The notes beneath the pieces were generated by a model. That model had not been told where the DNA came from. It saw only the letters and a list, made by a program, of their open reading frames with translations, and searched no databases. 64,000 bases of DNA, taken from the NCBI RefSeq assembly GCF_022605165.1, contig NC_063069.1, forward strand, positions 310,001-374,000, read 5' to 3'. Origin of the DNA: Purpureocillium takamizusanense. Taxonomy: Eukaryota; Ascomycota; Sordariomycetes; Hypocreales; Ophiocordycipitaceae. The position numbers and the translations under genes are program-made. Shown here piece after piece: positions 1-11,299 of this stretch; position 1 is the first letter of the stretch, and every line of letters starts with the position of its first letter.

Positions 1-34
1 TCACGTTCCGCCTGTCGATTGGCCTAGACGCACC

Positions 35-670
35 ATGATGGAGCACCGCACCCTGCGATCGCTGGCCATGGCGAACCACTTCATGGTTTTTGTTTCTTCG
101 GTTATTGTGACTGGAGTCATCTCCCACTTCCTCAAAGTTTACTCTTTTCGCAATGCCCATGTCATCTATCAGGAAGTCGTGGTACGTGTCGCGGTTGACG
201 GGATGGTCGGTTCGTGCCGTCATCAATTGCTGACAAGCTCTCACTTGCAGGCGACAATCACTCTGGCCTTGTCCATTGTCGCAATGGCTCTACCTTTTAT
301 CCACGGATACAAAGGCTACCTTCTTCCGGTTAATCTCATTATGTCATATCTTTGGATGACTTCGTTCATCTTCTCGGCTCAGGACTGGGCCGGCGGTCGC
401 TGTCCCTTCAACGGCCCTTTGGCCAAGTGTGGTCTAAAGAAGACCGTCATTGCGTTCAACTTTCTAGCATTGTATGCCCACTACAACATGACTTAATCAG
501 GACGTTTCCGCTCACTAACCTTCGTCAGGTTCTTCCTTCTGTGCAACATTGTCGCTGAGGGTCTTCTGTGGCGCCAATCCCGTGTCGAGGCCCAACCTTT
601 CCATACAAAGGAGCGTCCAGTGTCCGATGCCACTGCTGGAAGCGTACCCGAGACTTCCAGCCACGTTTGA
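35..670 (+). CDS. MARVEL-like four-helix membrane protein
   Basis: Three exons fit: 35-181, 251-471 and 529-670, with introns of 69 and 57 bases and consistent phase, giving 169 residues. Four hydrophobic segments are visible: one starting near residue 15 (NHFMVFVSS), one opening exon 2 (ITLALSIVAMALPFI), one around LPVNLIMSYLWMTSF, and one spanning the exon 2/3 junction (IAFNFLALFFLLCNIV). A short hydrophilic tail ends in SSHV. The four-helix layout and the DWAGGRCP loop after helix 3 are typical of fungal MARVEL-domain proteins, which are thought to act in membrane organisation or vesicle traffic; the substrate is unknown. The start at 35 is the first ATG in frame, but it lies only 34 bases from the window edge, so an upstream exon cannot be excluded. 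Confidence 0.75.
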
Positions 671-1084
671 TCACCTATTGTGTGAACCTGACGGACCGGA
701 CGCTGGCCAGAATTGTATTGGAGGCGGCCACCGTTTGATTCCACGCATCAGGAACAGACGAAGAGTGTGGCTAAAAGAGAGGTTCATGAAGACATACTAT
801 GAGATTTGTTCGCTACCGAGGAGTTCATCTCGATTCTCGTTCCTAATCCGGGACCAGGTGGCGTTGGTGAGTACATCGTCTATGTAAAATTGTTAATAAT
901 AGCTTCGTATATTTCATCCACCACTTTCTTGGAAGCCAACATGACTAAGATCCTAGAGTACTAAGTTGTACAGTAAGGAACAAAAGGACTTTTTGACTAA
1001 CCCCAGAACTCTTGAGTCGTTTCTTGTCATCATACATTCGATCCTCTCAAAGACCAACCCCTATAGCGCGTGAGCGCCACCATC
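671..1084. other. intergenic, nothing recognised
   Basis: This 414-base gap lies between the 3' ends of two convergent genes. I see no gene, repeat or RNA in it; it presumably holds the 3' UTRs. Confidence 0.5.
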
Positions 1085-2041
1085 TTAAGACAAAATCCCG
1101 CCGGGCCCCCTCATCGCCTCCAGCTCGTTAATAAACAATATCGGTAGAAAAGTGGTTTTCGTGCCCTCGTTATGGTCTGCAAAGATGTAGATAGACATCT
1201 CCAAGTAGGCTCGACGAAAGGTAGCCCACACGTCTCTGTATGCGGGCGCGTCTATCCATCGCGGCCAGCATGCCCCGTTCTGCATTATTGTATCCACAAG
1301 ATGCGTCGTGACAGCGCGAGCTGTCCGCCGGAAGGGTCTGCAGTTCGCAAAGTCAATGAGCCAAAGCTGGACATGACCACCCTTGTCGCATCCCAGCATG
1401 AAGTCCACACCAGCGGCATCAATACTGCAGGCCCAGTGCAGGACGCCCAGAGCCGATCCCATAGATCTTGCAAGGGAGCAGATGTCAACCCGCTCAGCAT
1501 ATAGTTGATCGATGTAGGCTGGACGATCTCGAAGATCAGTTTGCCATCGGTCGGCAAGAGGTTGGAGGTCGCCCATGCGCACTTTGGCCAGGAAATGCGA
1601 ATCCGAAGTGCCACCGAATGCGCGATCTTGGACGCATTTAGATATGTGCCGCCTGACAAGATATTTGGCATGGTGCCTGTTGAACGGTCGGATGTATTCC
1701 ATTGTGTAGGCGGCGCAGTGTTTAGGAAAGTGTAGAGCATTTCTGAACATGTCGCCATGCTCAGATGTCGTGACGTTGGCATAGAAGCGGAAGCAGCGCG
1801 GCACGAAGGGAAGAAGGACTTCAACACGCTGGTCTAATAGCTCGCGATGAACGAGAGTGAACGTCGCATCAACATCTAGTTGTGTTGTATACTCTTGATG
1901 AAGCATGAGTACATCCCGGCTTGCTTTGATGACACGCGTTATGATGTAGGTGGAGTTGTAAACACCCAGGACGTGGCTGTCCTGGCCAGCAGTTGGGCTT
2001 GGGGAGCAGATGCAACAGGCGGACAGCTGTGATTGATCCAC
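1085..2041 (-). CDS. DUF3669 family protein, 5' end unresolved
   Basis: An open frame of about 318 codons. The C-terminal half matches what I know of the fungal DUF3669 family: a helix with LGVLHWACSIDAAGVDFMLG, then a strand LWLIDFANCRPF, then a YLEMS/FINELE tail. The family is abundant in ascomycetes, has no established biochemical function and has a kinase-like flavour (the LIDFANC segment recalls a DFD/DFN motif); that last point is only an impression. The frame opens at a GTG, so the true ATG must lie in an upstream exon. A plausible acceptor (CCAG) sits near 1986, before the conserved LGVYNSTYIITR segment. The upstream exon should lie in about 2000-2350 on this strand, but I could not fix its donor. 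Confidence 0.65.
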   Translation of the reverse strand: MDQSQLSACCICSPSPTAGQDSHVLGVYNSTYIITRVIKASRDVLMLHQEYTTQLDVDATFTLVHRELLDQRVEVLLPFVPRCFRFYANVTTSEHGDMFRNALHFPKHCAAYTMEYIRPFNRHHAKYLVRRHISKCVQDRAFGGTSDSHFLAKVRMGDLQPLADRWQTDLRDRPAYIDQLYAERVDICSLARSMGSALGVLHWACSIDAAGVDFMLGCDKGGHVQLWLIDFANCRPFRRTARAVTTHLVDTIMQNGACWPRWIDAPAYRDVWATFRRAYLEMSIYIFADHNEGTKTTFLPILFINELEAMRGPGGILS

Positions 2042-3334
2042 CAGTACCGCCCGAAGAAAGACCAGAAGGAGGGAAAATTGGTCCAGTGACGGCTGGATCC
2101 ATGTGTGGTGGCTGTGACGGCCCTGTCGGCCCCGCGATAGTCGTGGCAGCCGAGCACCAACGGCTCAGCAGCAAAGTGCATCCTCGAAGACCTCTTGTCG
2201 TCTTCTGGTATGTTGGATAGCATCACGCGGCTCTTTGGGTTTCGGACTTGCAGTTCCTCCTTCGACAATGTCCAAATTTGTGCCGGAGGAGGGGCAATAA
2301 GTAATGTTGGCGGAGGGTTGAGGCAGGTCCGCCGCAAATCAGCCACCGGGAAGGTAGGCGTACAGCAAGGGTCAACACTGTGGAATCATGTCGCCAGACA
2401 TCTTCACACCACCCTCTAGATGTGCCATGGCGACTCAACAGCGGCAACAGGCCAAGAGGAAAGGAGAGATTGAGTTCTGTCCACAGGGCCACCACGGCAC
2501 CGAGCCTTTGGCGATAACACGCCCATGGAGCCAGCCCCTTCACCACCCTGGGGGAAAACGTGGCATAGAAATCTGCACGCACGTCGACTGGATAAAACAA
2601 GAGTCGTAGTGCTGATGTCGCCGTGCAGCTGCATGCTGCCGGGGGAGCCGGTCCCCATCTCCGGCCATCGAACGCGCGCCATCGAGATTCTGTCACCTGC
2701 GGGGGAATATGACACGACCTGCCCATTGGCTGCACCAACTGACTTGTTGGTTGCGAACCGGCTGCTCAGGGTGTCGGCAGTTGATGAGGGGAGTGGGCGA
2801 AGACTGCAGGTCGCCACTGGAGCTGGGACCAATCGCTCCGAAAGCTTCTGACGCCAATGCATCATTCGACTTTATACATGGTGTTCCCTGCATCTTGTCG
2901 AGCTGGTCCAAGCTCCATGTCCTGGGCAGGGGTGCCAGCATGCCAACGTCCCATCCGGCTGCCTCGGGCGACGATGGCGCCCCAGAGAGAGCCACTAGCG
3001 TGTGTGCTGAGAATTAAGTGCCAACGGGCGTACCTGCGACCCCTCCTCAGCCCTGCTTCCCCGCGTTTTTCTGGCCCAGGGTGTTGGTTCGGTGCCTGTG
3101 TTTTGCGCCGTCCAGCCCCGTGCTCCAGTCCGAGTTGTGTTTGTGCATCGAGAGGCATCGCGTGAGGCGTCACATCAGTCAAAAACTGTTCACCTTGCGA
3201 TAGTGGCCAGTACAAGCAACTGCACGGTATTACTATCGTATTGGTCTGGTCTGAAATCACATGCTTTTAATGCTCACCCAGGCTTTGTTGCTGGGCCCTG
3301 TGAGAGCTGACCGTTTTCTTTGAAACACCTGACC
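2042..3334. other. intergenic or 5' exon of the DUF3669 gene
   Basis: Base composition is normal. The first 300 bases probably hold a 5' exon of the DUF3669 gene on the minus strand. Overlapping open frames exist on both strands further right, but none has a recognisable domain, signal peptide or sensible splice pattern, so no gene is called. Confidence 0.35.
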
Positions 3335-4312
3335 TTACACCGAGTCTGACCCCGTGCTCCCAGCCACGCCCTCGAAGTTGTTAACCAGGTTACTGAGGCT
3401 CATGACCGACACGCTGCGGTTTTGCAACCCTGAAAGCAGGCGAGTTTTGGGCTGCAATCTTGGGGGCTTCTCTTCCTCCTTTTCATGAACAACTCGAGAG
3501 CGAGCCTCAGTTGTGTCCAAATGCACAGGGGACGTGCTAGCAACCGGCGTATTTGCTGGAGTCAAGACTCCATTGCGCAGCGGTACCTTACTGTTATCTC
3601 GTGCGTTTTCGACGTCGCTGTAGCTGGTTGCTGTAAATGCGAAGCTCCTCGGCGTAGCTGCTATAGCCGACGAGCTGGGTGTCCTGGGCGTCGTACTATT
3701 GGTGCTGCGTTCCTGCATTGTTCTTCGGCGCTTCGCTGGTCTCAGATCTTCCATGTCCTCTTTCGAGTAAACAAAGAAAGGTAGATTTTGAAGTGGTACC
3801 GGTTGGTGAATATTGGTTGGCGGGAATGGAGCAAACTCCGGGCTCACCATCCCAGAAGCCCAACTCTTGCGGCCGTCCTGGTGTATGTGGTTTGTAATAA
3901 CAGACTTCAGGACTGCTCCAGAAACATCCGTGGAAATGGGTTGAAACACGCATTCTTGTTCTCTCCAGTAGCAATTTTGACACTTGCCATTCATTGTGTT
4001 CTGAAAGCCGCTGCATCGAATCTGCCAACGTGTCAGCCGGCCCTATCGACTTGGTCGAGTTACCTTCCGTAGAATAAACACTACCTTTCTTTGTCTGCAA
4101 TAAATACATGCCATTATCGTACGCCGTGGCCAGGTCGCCCTGAAGGCGTAAGTGGATGGTGGTTCCGTGTATAGAGCTTCATGGAGAAGGTTGTCTATTC
4201 TCTTGTCCTTGTGGAGGGGTGTCGATGGGTCTAACTGCCGCGAGGCATGGAATGTGTTTTGATACTTGAACTCAGGTCTCTGCTGCCGCGATGCTGCCTG
4301 TCCCTGAGCCAT
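3335..4312 (-). CDS. Zn(II)2Cys6 transcription regulator
   Basis: Two exons: 4085-4312 and 3335-4021, with a 63-base intron (4022-4084) in phase 0, giving 304 residues from the ATG at 4312. Splicing rebuilds a full binuclear zinc cluster that neither exon holds alone: Cys at residues 69, 72, 79, 90, 93 and 100, spacing C-x2-C-x6-C-x10-C-x2-C-x6-C, starting ACIYCRQRK and ending QECVFQP. It should be a nuclear DNA-binding regulator. No fungal middle homology region is evident. The C-terminal 200 residues are Ser/Thr/Pro-rich with basic KRRR and a phosphorylatable SVSVMSLSNL stretch. The frame stays open upstream to about 4420 without another ATG, so a 5' exon or a start at 4114 (MACIYC) are alternatives. 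Target genes are unknown. Confidence 0.82.
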
Positions 4313-6745
4313 TAGTTCGCACTGGGAGATCCTTGGTTGACCGTCTGGAACGTGGGAGTGACCACATTGATCAGTTGACACTGAGAGGCTGTACTGGCAA
4401 TTACAGTGTTCGAAAGGCACCGATGGTAATGCGACGGCCTTCGACGAGCTGAAGATGCGAGAAATTACATGAAAGTGCGGTGTGCTTCGAGAAAGAAGTT
4501 TCCATACTCATGTATGTAATACTTGGGCGGCCGGTTATCAGCGGGGGGCTGCTTCTGAGCAAGGGTCACAAGAATCTTGAGCCTGTGCCCACTTGTACCT
4601 AACAAGGTATCATGAGCCGTTCAGCCCAAATATTGTAGCTTCACTGGCTTCGACGACGGACAAGGTGGCGGGCTGGCGGCATGTGTGCAACGAAAAATCG
4701 GCACAAATGTACCAGGGAGAGAGCTTGTGCGAGAAGGTCTGGGAGGAAGTCGCTGATGAGGCTGAATAGCCCGGGGTACGTGCTACCCTGACTTCGGCGT
4801 ATGCCGATAGCAGTGGGTCACGCAACCATTGACCGAATTGGAAAGAGATCTTTAAGTAGCTGCAAGTAACTGTCCTCGTCGGTGGCTTGGAGACCCCCGG
4901 GCTGAGGGCTGCCAAGCATAAGGAGACTCGATGTCGACTTGCAGCATGGTGGTCGCCCAACAACAGAAGAAAACGGTCCAAATGATTGGCTGTTTGGCCG
5001 TATGGTGGGCTCACAGGACGGCGTGAGGCACAAAAGGAGGAGGAGGCGGGAGGGGAGACAAGGGCTGGTGTCATTGTTCACCTTGAGGACACCCAAGGGA
5101 CCGGGGGGCAGGCAAGCCTTGTTAGCGCCACCACGATATGACATTTACGACGGCTTGGACATTCCATGTCACCAAGACGAATCCGTATGTACGACAGCGA
5201 GGAAGAGCCACTTCCTCGATTTTAAAGGCGGGTCTGCTAGATACATGATATTCTGCGGTAGCACCACGGTATCGCGTCAAGTTTCTTCATGGCCCCTGGT
5301 CGTGCCTTGTTGACGAACCTTCCGGACCTTTAGGCTTTTGGCATGGAGGTGGCTGCAGGGCCTGACAGTTCTGGTCTCTCCGAAGCATCGTATGGGTCCT
5401 CACTAGGAGGGATCGACAGTGAACGAAACTGCTTGCCGGATGTCGCAAGTGTCAGTTCTGCGCAAAGTGTGGGGAGATAAGAGAGGTCCGGCAAGCACCG
5501 CCCTCGAGACCCAGCCACGACTACGACGAAGTCGTGCCCAGGCAGATGAACACGATGCTCGCCCGGAGGCATGGCTCCACCTGACACGCCCACCATGTGG
5601 GCTAGCGCGGAGAAAGCAGCACGATGCAGCCCACGTTCCGATTCTATCGGGCGGTTGCGCGGCAATCGACTGATGCGAGATGGCGTGCGGCTGCAGCAGC
5701 TCCGAGTCGACACTGGGGTGCAGACCGTTGAGGCGAAATTTGGCATGCCCTCATAAATGACAGGCCTTCCAACAAGCGCCGCCAATCAACACCCTGAAAG
5801 AGCGCCACCAGAGCCCTGGACACCGCCTCGAGGCGGGAGGGGTGGTTTACGTACTTGATGGACAGGGTGGGAGCGTCCTGCCAGGGAGTGTTTGTCGCTC
5901 TGCGACTGGAGCAATTCCCTGGAAAGGAGGGGAGCGTAGCCTCGTGTGGCTCACGCCAATATGGCCAGGGGAACGAGGGGTCAATACAGCTCTGCTTCCG
6001 CCGAGGGGCCATGGCTGAGGGGAGCCCTCGTGGATCCAGGGTCGATCCCTCATCAGACCGCCAGCAATCCATCGGCGTGGCCCGGGCGAGCAAGTCAAAC
6101 CCCCTAACCCAGATCCAGTCAGAATGCGATACACAGAATATGCTGTTGTTCATATGTATTATGGTAAATAGCGTACAATATGAGATGGTCGAGCCCTCGC
6201 ACTCTTTGAACACGGCAGATATAGATGTATAGGAGCTGCCCAATACGTATGCAGCCCAACAATGACGGGTGGGGACAAGAAAGCCTGCAGCCGCCGAGAA
6301 CCGTGAGGCTGGGCCGAAGTACCCCATCGAGAAAGGGGCCGGCACGGGACCAGCCAGATGAAGGGGACACATCACAAGCCCTGTCCACGGCCGATTGACG
6401 TGACTAGCATCAATGATCTCTCGCATCGCGGGTACATCATACACCTAGGCCCCTCGGGTCCTCAGTTGCTCGACACCCACTTCGCACCTCGGGGAATGGT
6501 TGGTCAGGGTGGTCCGGGGCCCTGTTGCCTCGATGTCCTGGCTTGACCGATCGTGGGATCGCAGGGGCCGAGGAATTGAGACCATATCCTTTGTCGTTAA
6601 CTAAGAGCTTCTTCCAACTCGGTCATTAGCACCTCTTGACGAGATAAAACAAGCTCCTCACTGTTTAGAGTTCGCGACTAGTGTTTGGGGATGATGGTCT
6701 TCATCGGGGAAGTTGGGTGAAAATTGAGCCGCACAGGGGTTGAGC
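4313..6745. other. gene-poor stretch, no supported gene
   Basis: Composition is normal, with several open frames on both strands (longest about 266 codons, minus strand, 5644-6444, opening with GTG). None has a recognisable domain, a convincing ATG or flanking splice sites, and they overlap each other in different frames. A minus-strand tail near 5330-5785 ending in ATSMPKA reads like coding sequence, but no complete model could be built. Confidence 0.4.
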
Positions 6746-7646
6746 TCATGTCACTAGAAACTCGTGGCTACTGACCAGACCACTATCATCCTCGCGCAAG
6801 TTGCCGCCCTTCGACAAAGGCGCGGCGAGCGAGCTTCGGGTATTACGCGTTGGAAAATACTGACTCGATGTGCCGCGTTCCAGCCTCAACATCTTGCAGA
6901 AGTATGAGTACAGAGCCAAGGCGAACTGCTGCAGAACCATGACAGATGAAAATTCTCCACCTTCTCTAGAGGAACCGCCTGAAGTGTGAGGAACGCATAC
7001 TTTGATCGGGCATGGAACCAAGCTGGCTCCTCCAACTACAGACAAACGATGGAGCTGGTGGGGCAGTATCATCATCAGACGCAAGAGGCTGTAGTGCAAG
7101 CTAGACGGGCCTCTACCCTTTCAAATCCGCGGTCAAAGATCGCGGCTCCCTGATACGGTCGCCGTAGTGCCTATCGGATGTTCGAGAGAGGAAACAAGTT
7201 TCGTTCTCGCTGACAGGCTGCCCCGTAATCCATGACGCGTCGACTCTCCTTGCTTGGATTTTGGCGTTGATAGTTTCCACAAGATGAACAAGTACGCGCC
7301 TAATTTTGACAGTCACTTCTCATGTCTTCGTTGGAAGGTTGATTGCGCGAGCGAGGTGTCCCAAGGCGAGCGGAAGTGAAAACCCGAAGCGCCAATGCCG
7401 TTGCGAAGGTCTGGTCGCAGAGCAAGCAGCTAGGCATGTGAAGAGCCGCTAGACAGACTAGACGATCCCTATCGATCCCCTTAGGCCTTCATTAGTTAGC
7501 CGATCTATCCGTTTCGCTAACGGCGAGTTGCACTTGTCAAACCCAAAGTTAGCGCTCCACTCAAGCCACTCAGCCCGGTCCATAGCAAGCATGTCACTGG
7601 GTTTTTGGTATGTGGAGTGAAGAAGCGACTTCCCCGCACGTGGCAA
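6746..7646 (-). other. possible multi-exon or decayed gene
   Basis: Three minus-strand open segments (7646-7458, 7316-7113, 7099-6746) have protein-like composition, for example WLEWSANFGFDK in the first and ETINAKIQARRVDASW in the second. Joining the second and third in frame would need an intron of about 28 bases, too short for a normal fungal intron, and none of the segments opens with a usable ATG at its 5' limit. This could be a real gene whose introns I mis-place, or a decayed one. I recognise no family. Confidence 0.2.
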
Positions 7647-8197
7647 CGACTGTCATCTCTCACACCTGTCTAATCGAGCTTTCGGATGCCCAAAACAAAT
7701 CCGATGTTGTCTCTGCCTGCGGCGGGGTCAAGGTTGAATCGCCACCGCGGCTGAGAGTTCGCCAGTCATCTTGATCTCTCCCACCTCTCGGCTCGATGCT
7801 TGCAATGCCACTTTCTAAGGCCCGCAAATCGCAAAAACAAACGACCCCTGTCTACGGACCATAATCAAGTCTTTGTGAATATTGACACCCGTTGGGACGC
7901 TTCGTGATTGGACTTGCCTTATATGACCATCTTCCGCTGTCGTTGTTGCTCTAAACTTGGCAATTCCATGTTTCCAGACCCTTCTGATGGCTATTACAGG
8001 TCCTCTACCTGTTAACTTCTTCTACTCGCGTTGCCCTGTTATACAGTAGAGGATAGTCAAGGTTATATCGAGTAATTTTGGCTGTAGGAGCCGTAAGGGT
8101 ACACTGTTCATCTGGGTAAGCTAACCCCAACCCTATCAATGCCAGTGAGAATGAATCTGGATTGTATACACTGAGACTCTAACTTTGCCCAGAATTG
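7647..8197. other. intergenic, nothing firm
   Basis: About 550 bases without a supported gene. A short plus-strand frame near 7923 (starts MTIFRCRCC) could be a 5' exon of the hypothetical gene that follows, but the link is unproven. Confidence 0.3.
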
Positions 8198-8737
8198 ATG
8201 AAGATGCCTCCTGAATGCGGTATAGACGGGCGTATCAACGCCGCAACCATAAGCTCGAGGAGCAATGAGGACAGCCTGATTCGGATCTGTAGCTGGTCTT
8301 CAAGGCCATTCAAGACGTTGAATAAGAACATCATTCCAAGCGACACGGACGTGAAAGGTCACGACAGGCGCGGATGCAGCACCGATGCTCTATACAGCGC
8401 CCGAATCGTTATTCAAGACGCCATCAGCGGACATGTCAAACACCCTTTCCAAAGACAGGATTCAACATACGTTTCACTACAATTCGACTCGAGACCTGCT
8501 CAACCCCCAGCGGTAAAATGTATTAACAGTAACGACCAAACGCAGCAGGGAGCGCCAACCTCCCAAAGACTTCCACAACGCCAGCTCCCTTCGACCCGTC
8601 GTCTCACTGGCTGGGACACTGCTAAACGTCGCAAGAAGCTTCTATTTCACAGCAGCATGGGGCGCTCTCCAATTTTTCTGCCCTCTATACTAGAAGAACC
8701 ACGCCTATCGCAGAATGTTTTGGCTTCTCAGCAGTAG
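8198..8737 (+). CDS. hypothetical protein, unrecognised
   Basis: An open frame of about 179 codons from the ATG at 8198. The product is hydrophilic, rich in Ser, Arg and Gln, with a basic patch TAKRRKK near residue 145 and no membrane segment or signal peptide. A good acceptor (TTGCCCAG) ends just before 8194, so this may be the last exon of a longer gene whose first exon lies near 7.9 kb. I recognise no family. The length without stops is moderate for this base composition, so chance cannot be excluded. Confidence 0.3.
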   Translation: MKMPPECGIDGRINAATISSRSNEDSLIRICSWSSRPFKTLNKNIIPSDTDVKGHDRRGCSTDALYSARIVIQDAISGHVKHPFQRQDSTYVSLQFDSRPAQPPAVKCINSNDQTQQGAPTSQRLPQRQLPSTRRLTGWDTAKRRKKLLFHSSMGRSPIFLPSILEEPRLSQNVLASQQ

Positions 8738-9075
8738 TGACAGCTACGACATCTAACTTCAGAGAAATTTATAAGTCCTTCTGCTGCCATTCGTTACTGC
8801 CCCAGAGCAGTTATGGGTGCTTTCAGTCTCCACTACTATACCGTCGACTTGCGCGTGACAGGTGAGCAGCAGTCCAACGAATGATCACGACGTTTCCAAA
8901 TTTGCCGCCGGTTACAGGAAGTGCATACGCATCCGCGGCTTCAGCAGTTTTGGGCTCAATAAACACTTTTCTAGTACAAAATCGACTGTAGTCCCTTCAA
9001 ATAAATCTCGTCTTGCTCATCACAATGTAACCTTCAGGGCAGTTGACTCGATGTCCGGAAAAAGTTGCCCCCCTG
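8738..9075. other. intergenic, nothing recognised
   Basis: A short gap between convergent candidates; a 42-codon spliceable frame near 8814 on the plus strand has no supporting feature. Confidence 0.3.
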
Positions 9076-9621
9076 CTATGAATTTCGGTAGGACTTTGCG
9101 ATTGCAGGGCTAGAGCTCCTATAAGCAGCTAGCTGTGATGTTGGCTAAGGACGCGAATAAAGACCGCATTTGACCTCCGTTTTGAGAGGGAAGCCGGTGA
9201 CGAGACAACCAAGCTTCCTTCCGTCCTCCTAAACTTCCATGCTTAGCAAATATAGAGCGACATACTTTGGATGGGTGGGCATGCTTACCGGGCATGGCTT
9301 CGCGCACTCAAACGAGCGCGATTCGTAGTAGTACTTCCAACCCAAGCCGCCAGGGTACTTTTCGATGACAGCAACAAAAACGTTGCAAGACCTGAGCTTG
9401 TCCATGCAAATCTGTCATCGCGTCAGTGGCTGTCACCTGCAACGTTTCTCTGCCCGTGGACGTTGCCTTACGCCTTCCATGCGATTATTGAGCTTGGCAG
9501 ACTCCGCTGTCACGTCTGACAGTGTCATCAAGGTTGGAGCCTTTGAAAATCTGCTCATGGCTGCGCCAGCGTTGGTTGTGTGGGCAACAATCCATAACAA
9601 AAGAAAGAGGTTGATGTTCAT
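9076..9621 (-). CDS. predicted small secreted cysteine-containing protein
   Basis: Exon 1 (9472-9621, 50 codons) starts at an ATG with a textbook signal peptide, MNINLFLLLWIVAHTTNAGA. A 60-base intron (9412-9471) with clean GTAAGG and ACAG ends leads in phase 0 to exon 2 (9289-9411, 41 codons), which carries four cysteines (ICMDKLRSCN and FECAKPCP) and an aromatic centre (GWKYYYES). A GTAAGC donor follows. The last exon is uncertain: an acceptor at 9133 gives 18 more residues to a stop at 9076, whereas an earlier AAG acceptor gives a 38-residue tail ending TASCL at 9119. Total is about 110-130 residues. This layout is that of a secreted effector-type protein; function and partners are unknown. 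Confidence 0.55.
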
Positions 9622-11299
9622 GATGTCGAGGAGGAGCAGGCCAGGTTGCAGATACAAAAGCACGGTCGACAACACAAATTCATCAACGTAACAGCTCAAG
9701 ACATGACAACCAGATACTCCCACACAGCGCAATGAACGGAGAGCGACGACTATGAGAAATAAAGTTTCGATTGTGTAAGAATTCCGACGCGACGGGAAGA
9801 GTGTATGTGCACCTTGTGATTAGCGCTATGATGAGGGTCATTTGTGGACTGCATTGACAGCAAGCGAAACAATCTACTGCGCAAGCTTTTCGTCAGCGTT
9901 TCTGTAAAGAAGCGCCATATAACAGCTGCAGATAAATTTTTCATCGCTTGAGACATGATTGGCGCCGCCCGATGGCTTTGTCGACGCGTTATGTCTGAGT
10001 CTGTGTGGCTGGTTCGTCCGGTGCTTTGTCCCAGGCGCAACATCAAAAGCACGCGCCCCGCGATAGGGATCGAACCAGATGGCGGGGCGCTCTTCTTTAC
10101 AAACCCAGGTAGGCCGTGAAAGGGCCGCGGCCCAAGCGAGCGAGCCAGATTCGGAGCCATGCCCGTGCGATCGCTCCTATGCGCCTCCTTTTACAACACC
10201 ACGTTCACGTCGCGAATCTGCTCCCGGTCCTGCGGTTCCATTATCAGGGCTCAAGGCGCAATAAGAAGGACATTTTTCCATTTACGGAAAGATCTCACCC
10301 ACACTCAGCTAACCTTAGTGAAGGCGAGGATGACTGAAGGAGGCAGTGGAGTCGAAGGCTGTCTGACGCCAGACGAAGCACTGACCGTCGCACTCGTAAT
10401 CGCACAAGCCGCGGCAAGGCCACGAAATCTCCTGCCTCCGAGCATAGTGAACAGTTGCAGTGAGGTCCTATAGGCAAAGAGGAGGGGAGGAATTCCGGTC
10501 CAGCCAAGCATTTAAATCGGTTTCAACGCCATCAGAGTGCAGGCGGCTCGAATAGACGGCCATGAAGTTGGCTTCTCTATTGCTGCATCACCTTCATCAA
10601 AACTATATTCAGAAAGGCTTCTCAGCTGGTGAGCGGCTGTGAAACACGACGATTACTGGCGCGTGGCTCATTATGGATGCCCTGCCTTTGGTCGTTATTG
10701 GGGTTGGGCACGCCGACAGAGAGGCCTCAGCAAAGTGACCCTAAAAATTGCTCGTCCATCGCGAAAGTCTGATGCAAATGTATTTTTCTACGTGGCCACT
10801 TTGGTGCGCGAGAACGGGTAGGAAACGCCTCCGTCTCTCAGAGATGCGGTCGCGCTATGGCACAGCTCGCGAAGAGCTACTTTTAGTTCACTTAGAGACT
10901 CTACGAAAGCACGGTCACGTTTTACGTGACGAGAGGCGCTCCTCTAAGGTGGCGCTTCGTGTCTGGTCGCGCACGGCGGCACAGGCCGTGATCGGATACG
11001 CGCGGCTGTCGCAAGACAACACCATCGTCGCAGCACGAACCGGCTCCTGAGACTTGCGGCCACCCGAACACCAGACAGATTTCACGTTCGTATCTCATTC
11101 AACAAGCTGATTGTATCAGCAGTTTTAGGCCGCTATAAGTATGATTAAGCCCTCTCACTTGACGCAATGGGGAGGACAAAAACGGTGTACAAGTAGCACA
11201 GAAGGCCTTCTCTTTCAGAGACTCAGACACAGGCTGCCTACTTCTATACGCGTATCCATGACGTACAACTCTCGCTTGACTATATAGCAAGCTGCAATA
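9622..11299. other. intergenic, no supported gene
   Basis: About 1.7 kb. It includes a perfect 9-bp GC-rich inverted repeat (10053-10061 with 10082-10090) around a 20-base loop that contains a GGTTCGATCC stretch on the minus strand. Open frames here lack domains and ATG/splice support. A frame at 10562 starting MKLASLLLHHLHQ is weakly signal-peptide-like but could not be extended. Confidence 0.35.

Noticed and set aside
5644..6444. 266-codon minus-strand open frame
   Set aside because: It starts at GTG, has no recognisable domain and competes with other frames. Length alone is not enough.
10053..10090. tRNA or tRNA-derived element: GC-rich 9-bp inverted repeat around a GGTTCGATCC B-box-like string on the minus strand
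   Set aside because: The stem encloses only 20 bases, no T-stem or anticodon arm can be folded, and I see no A box at the right distance. It is a hairpin at most.
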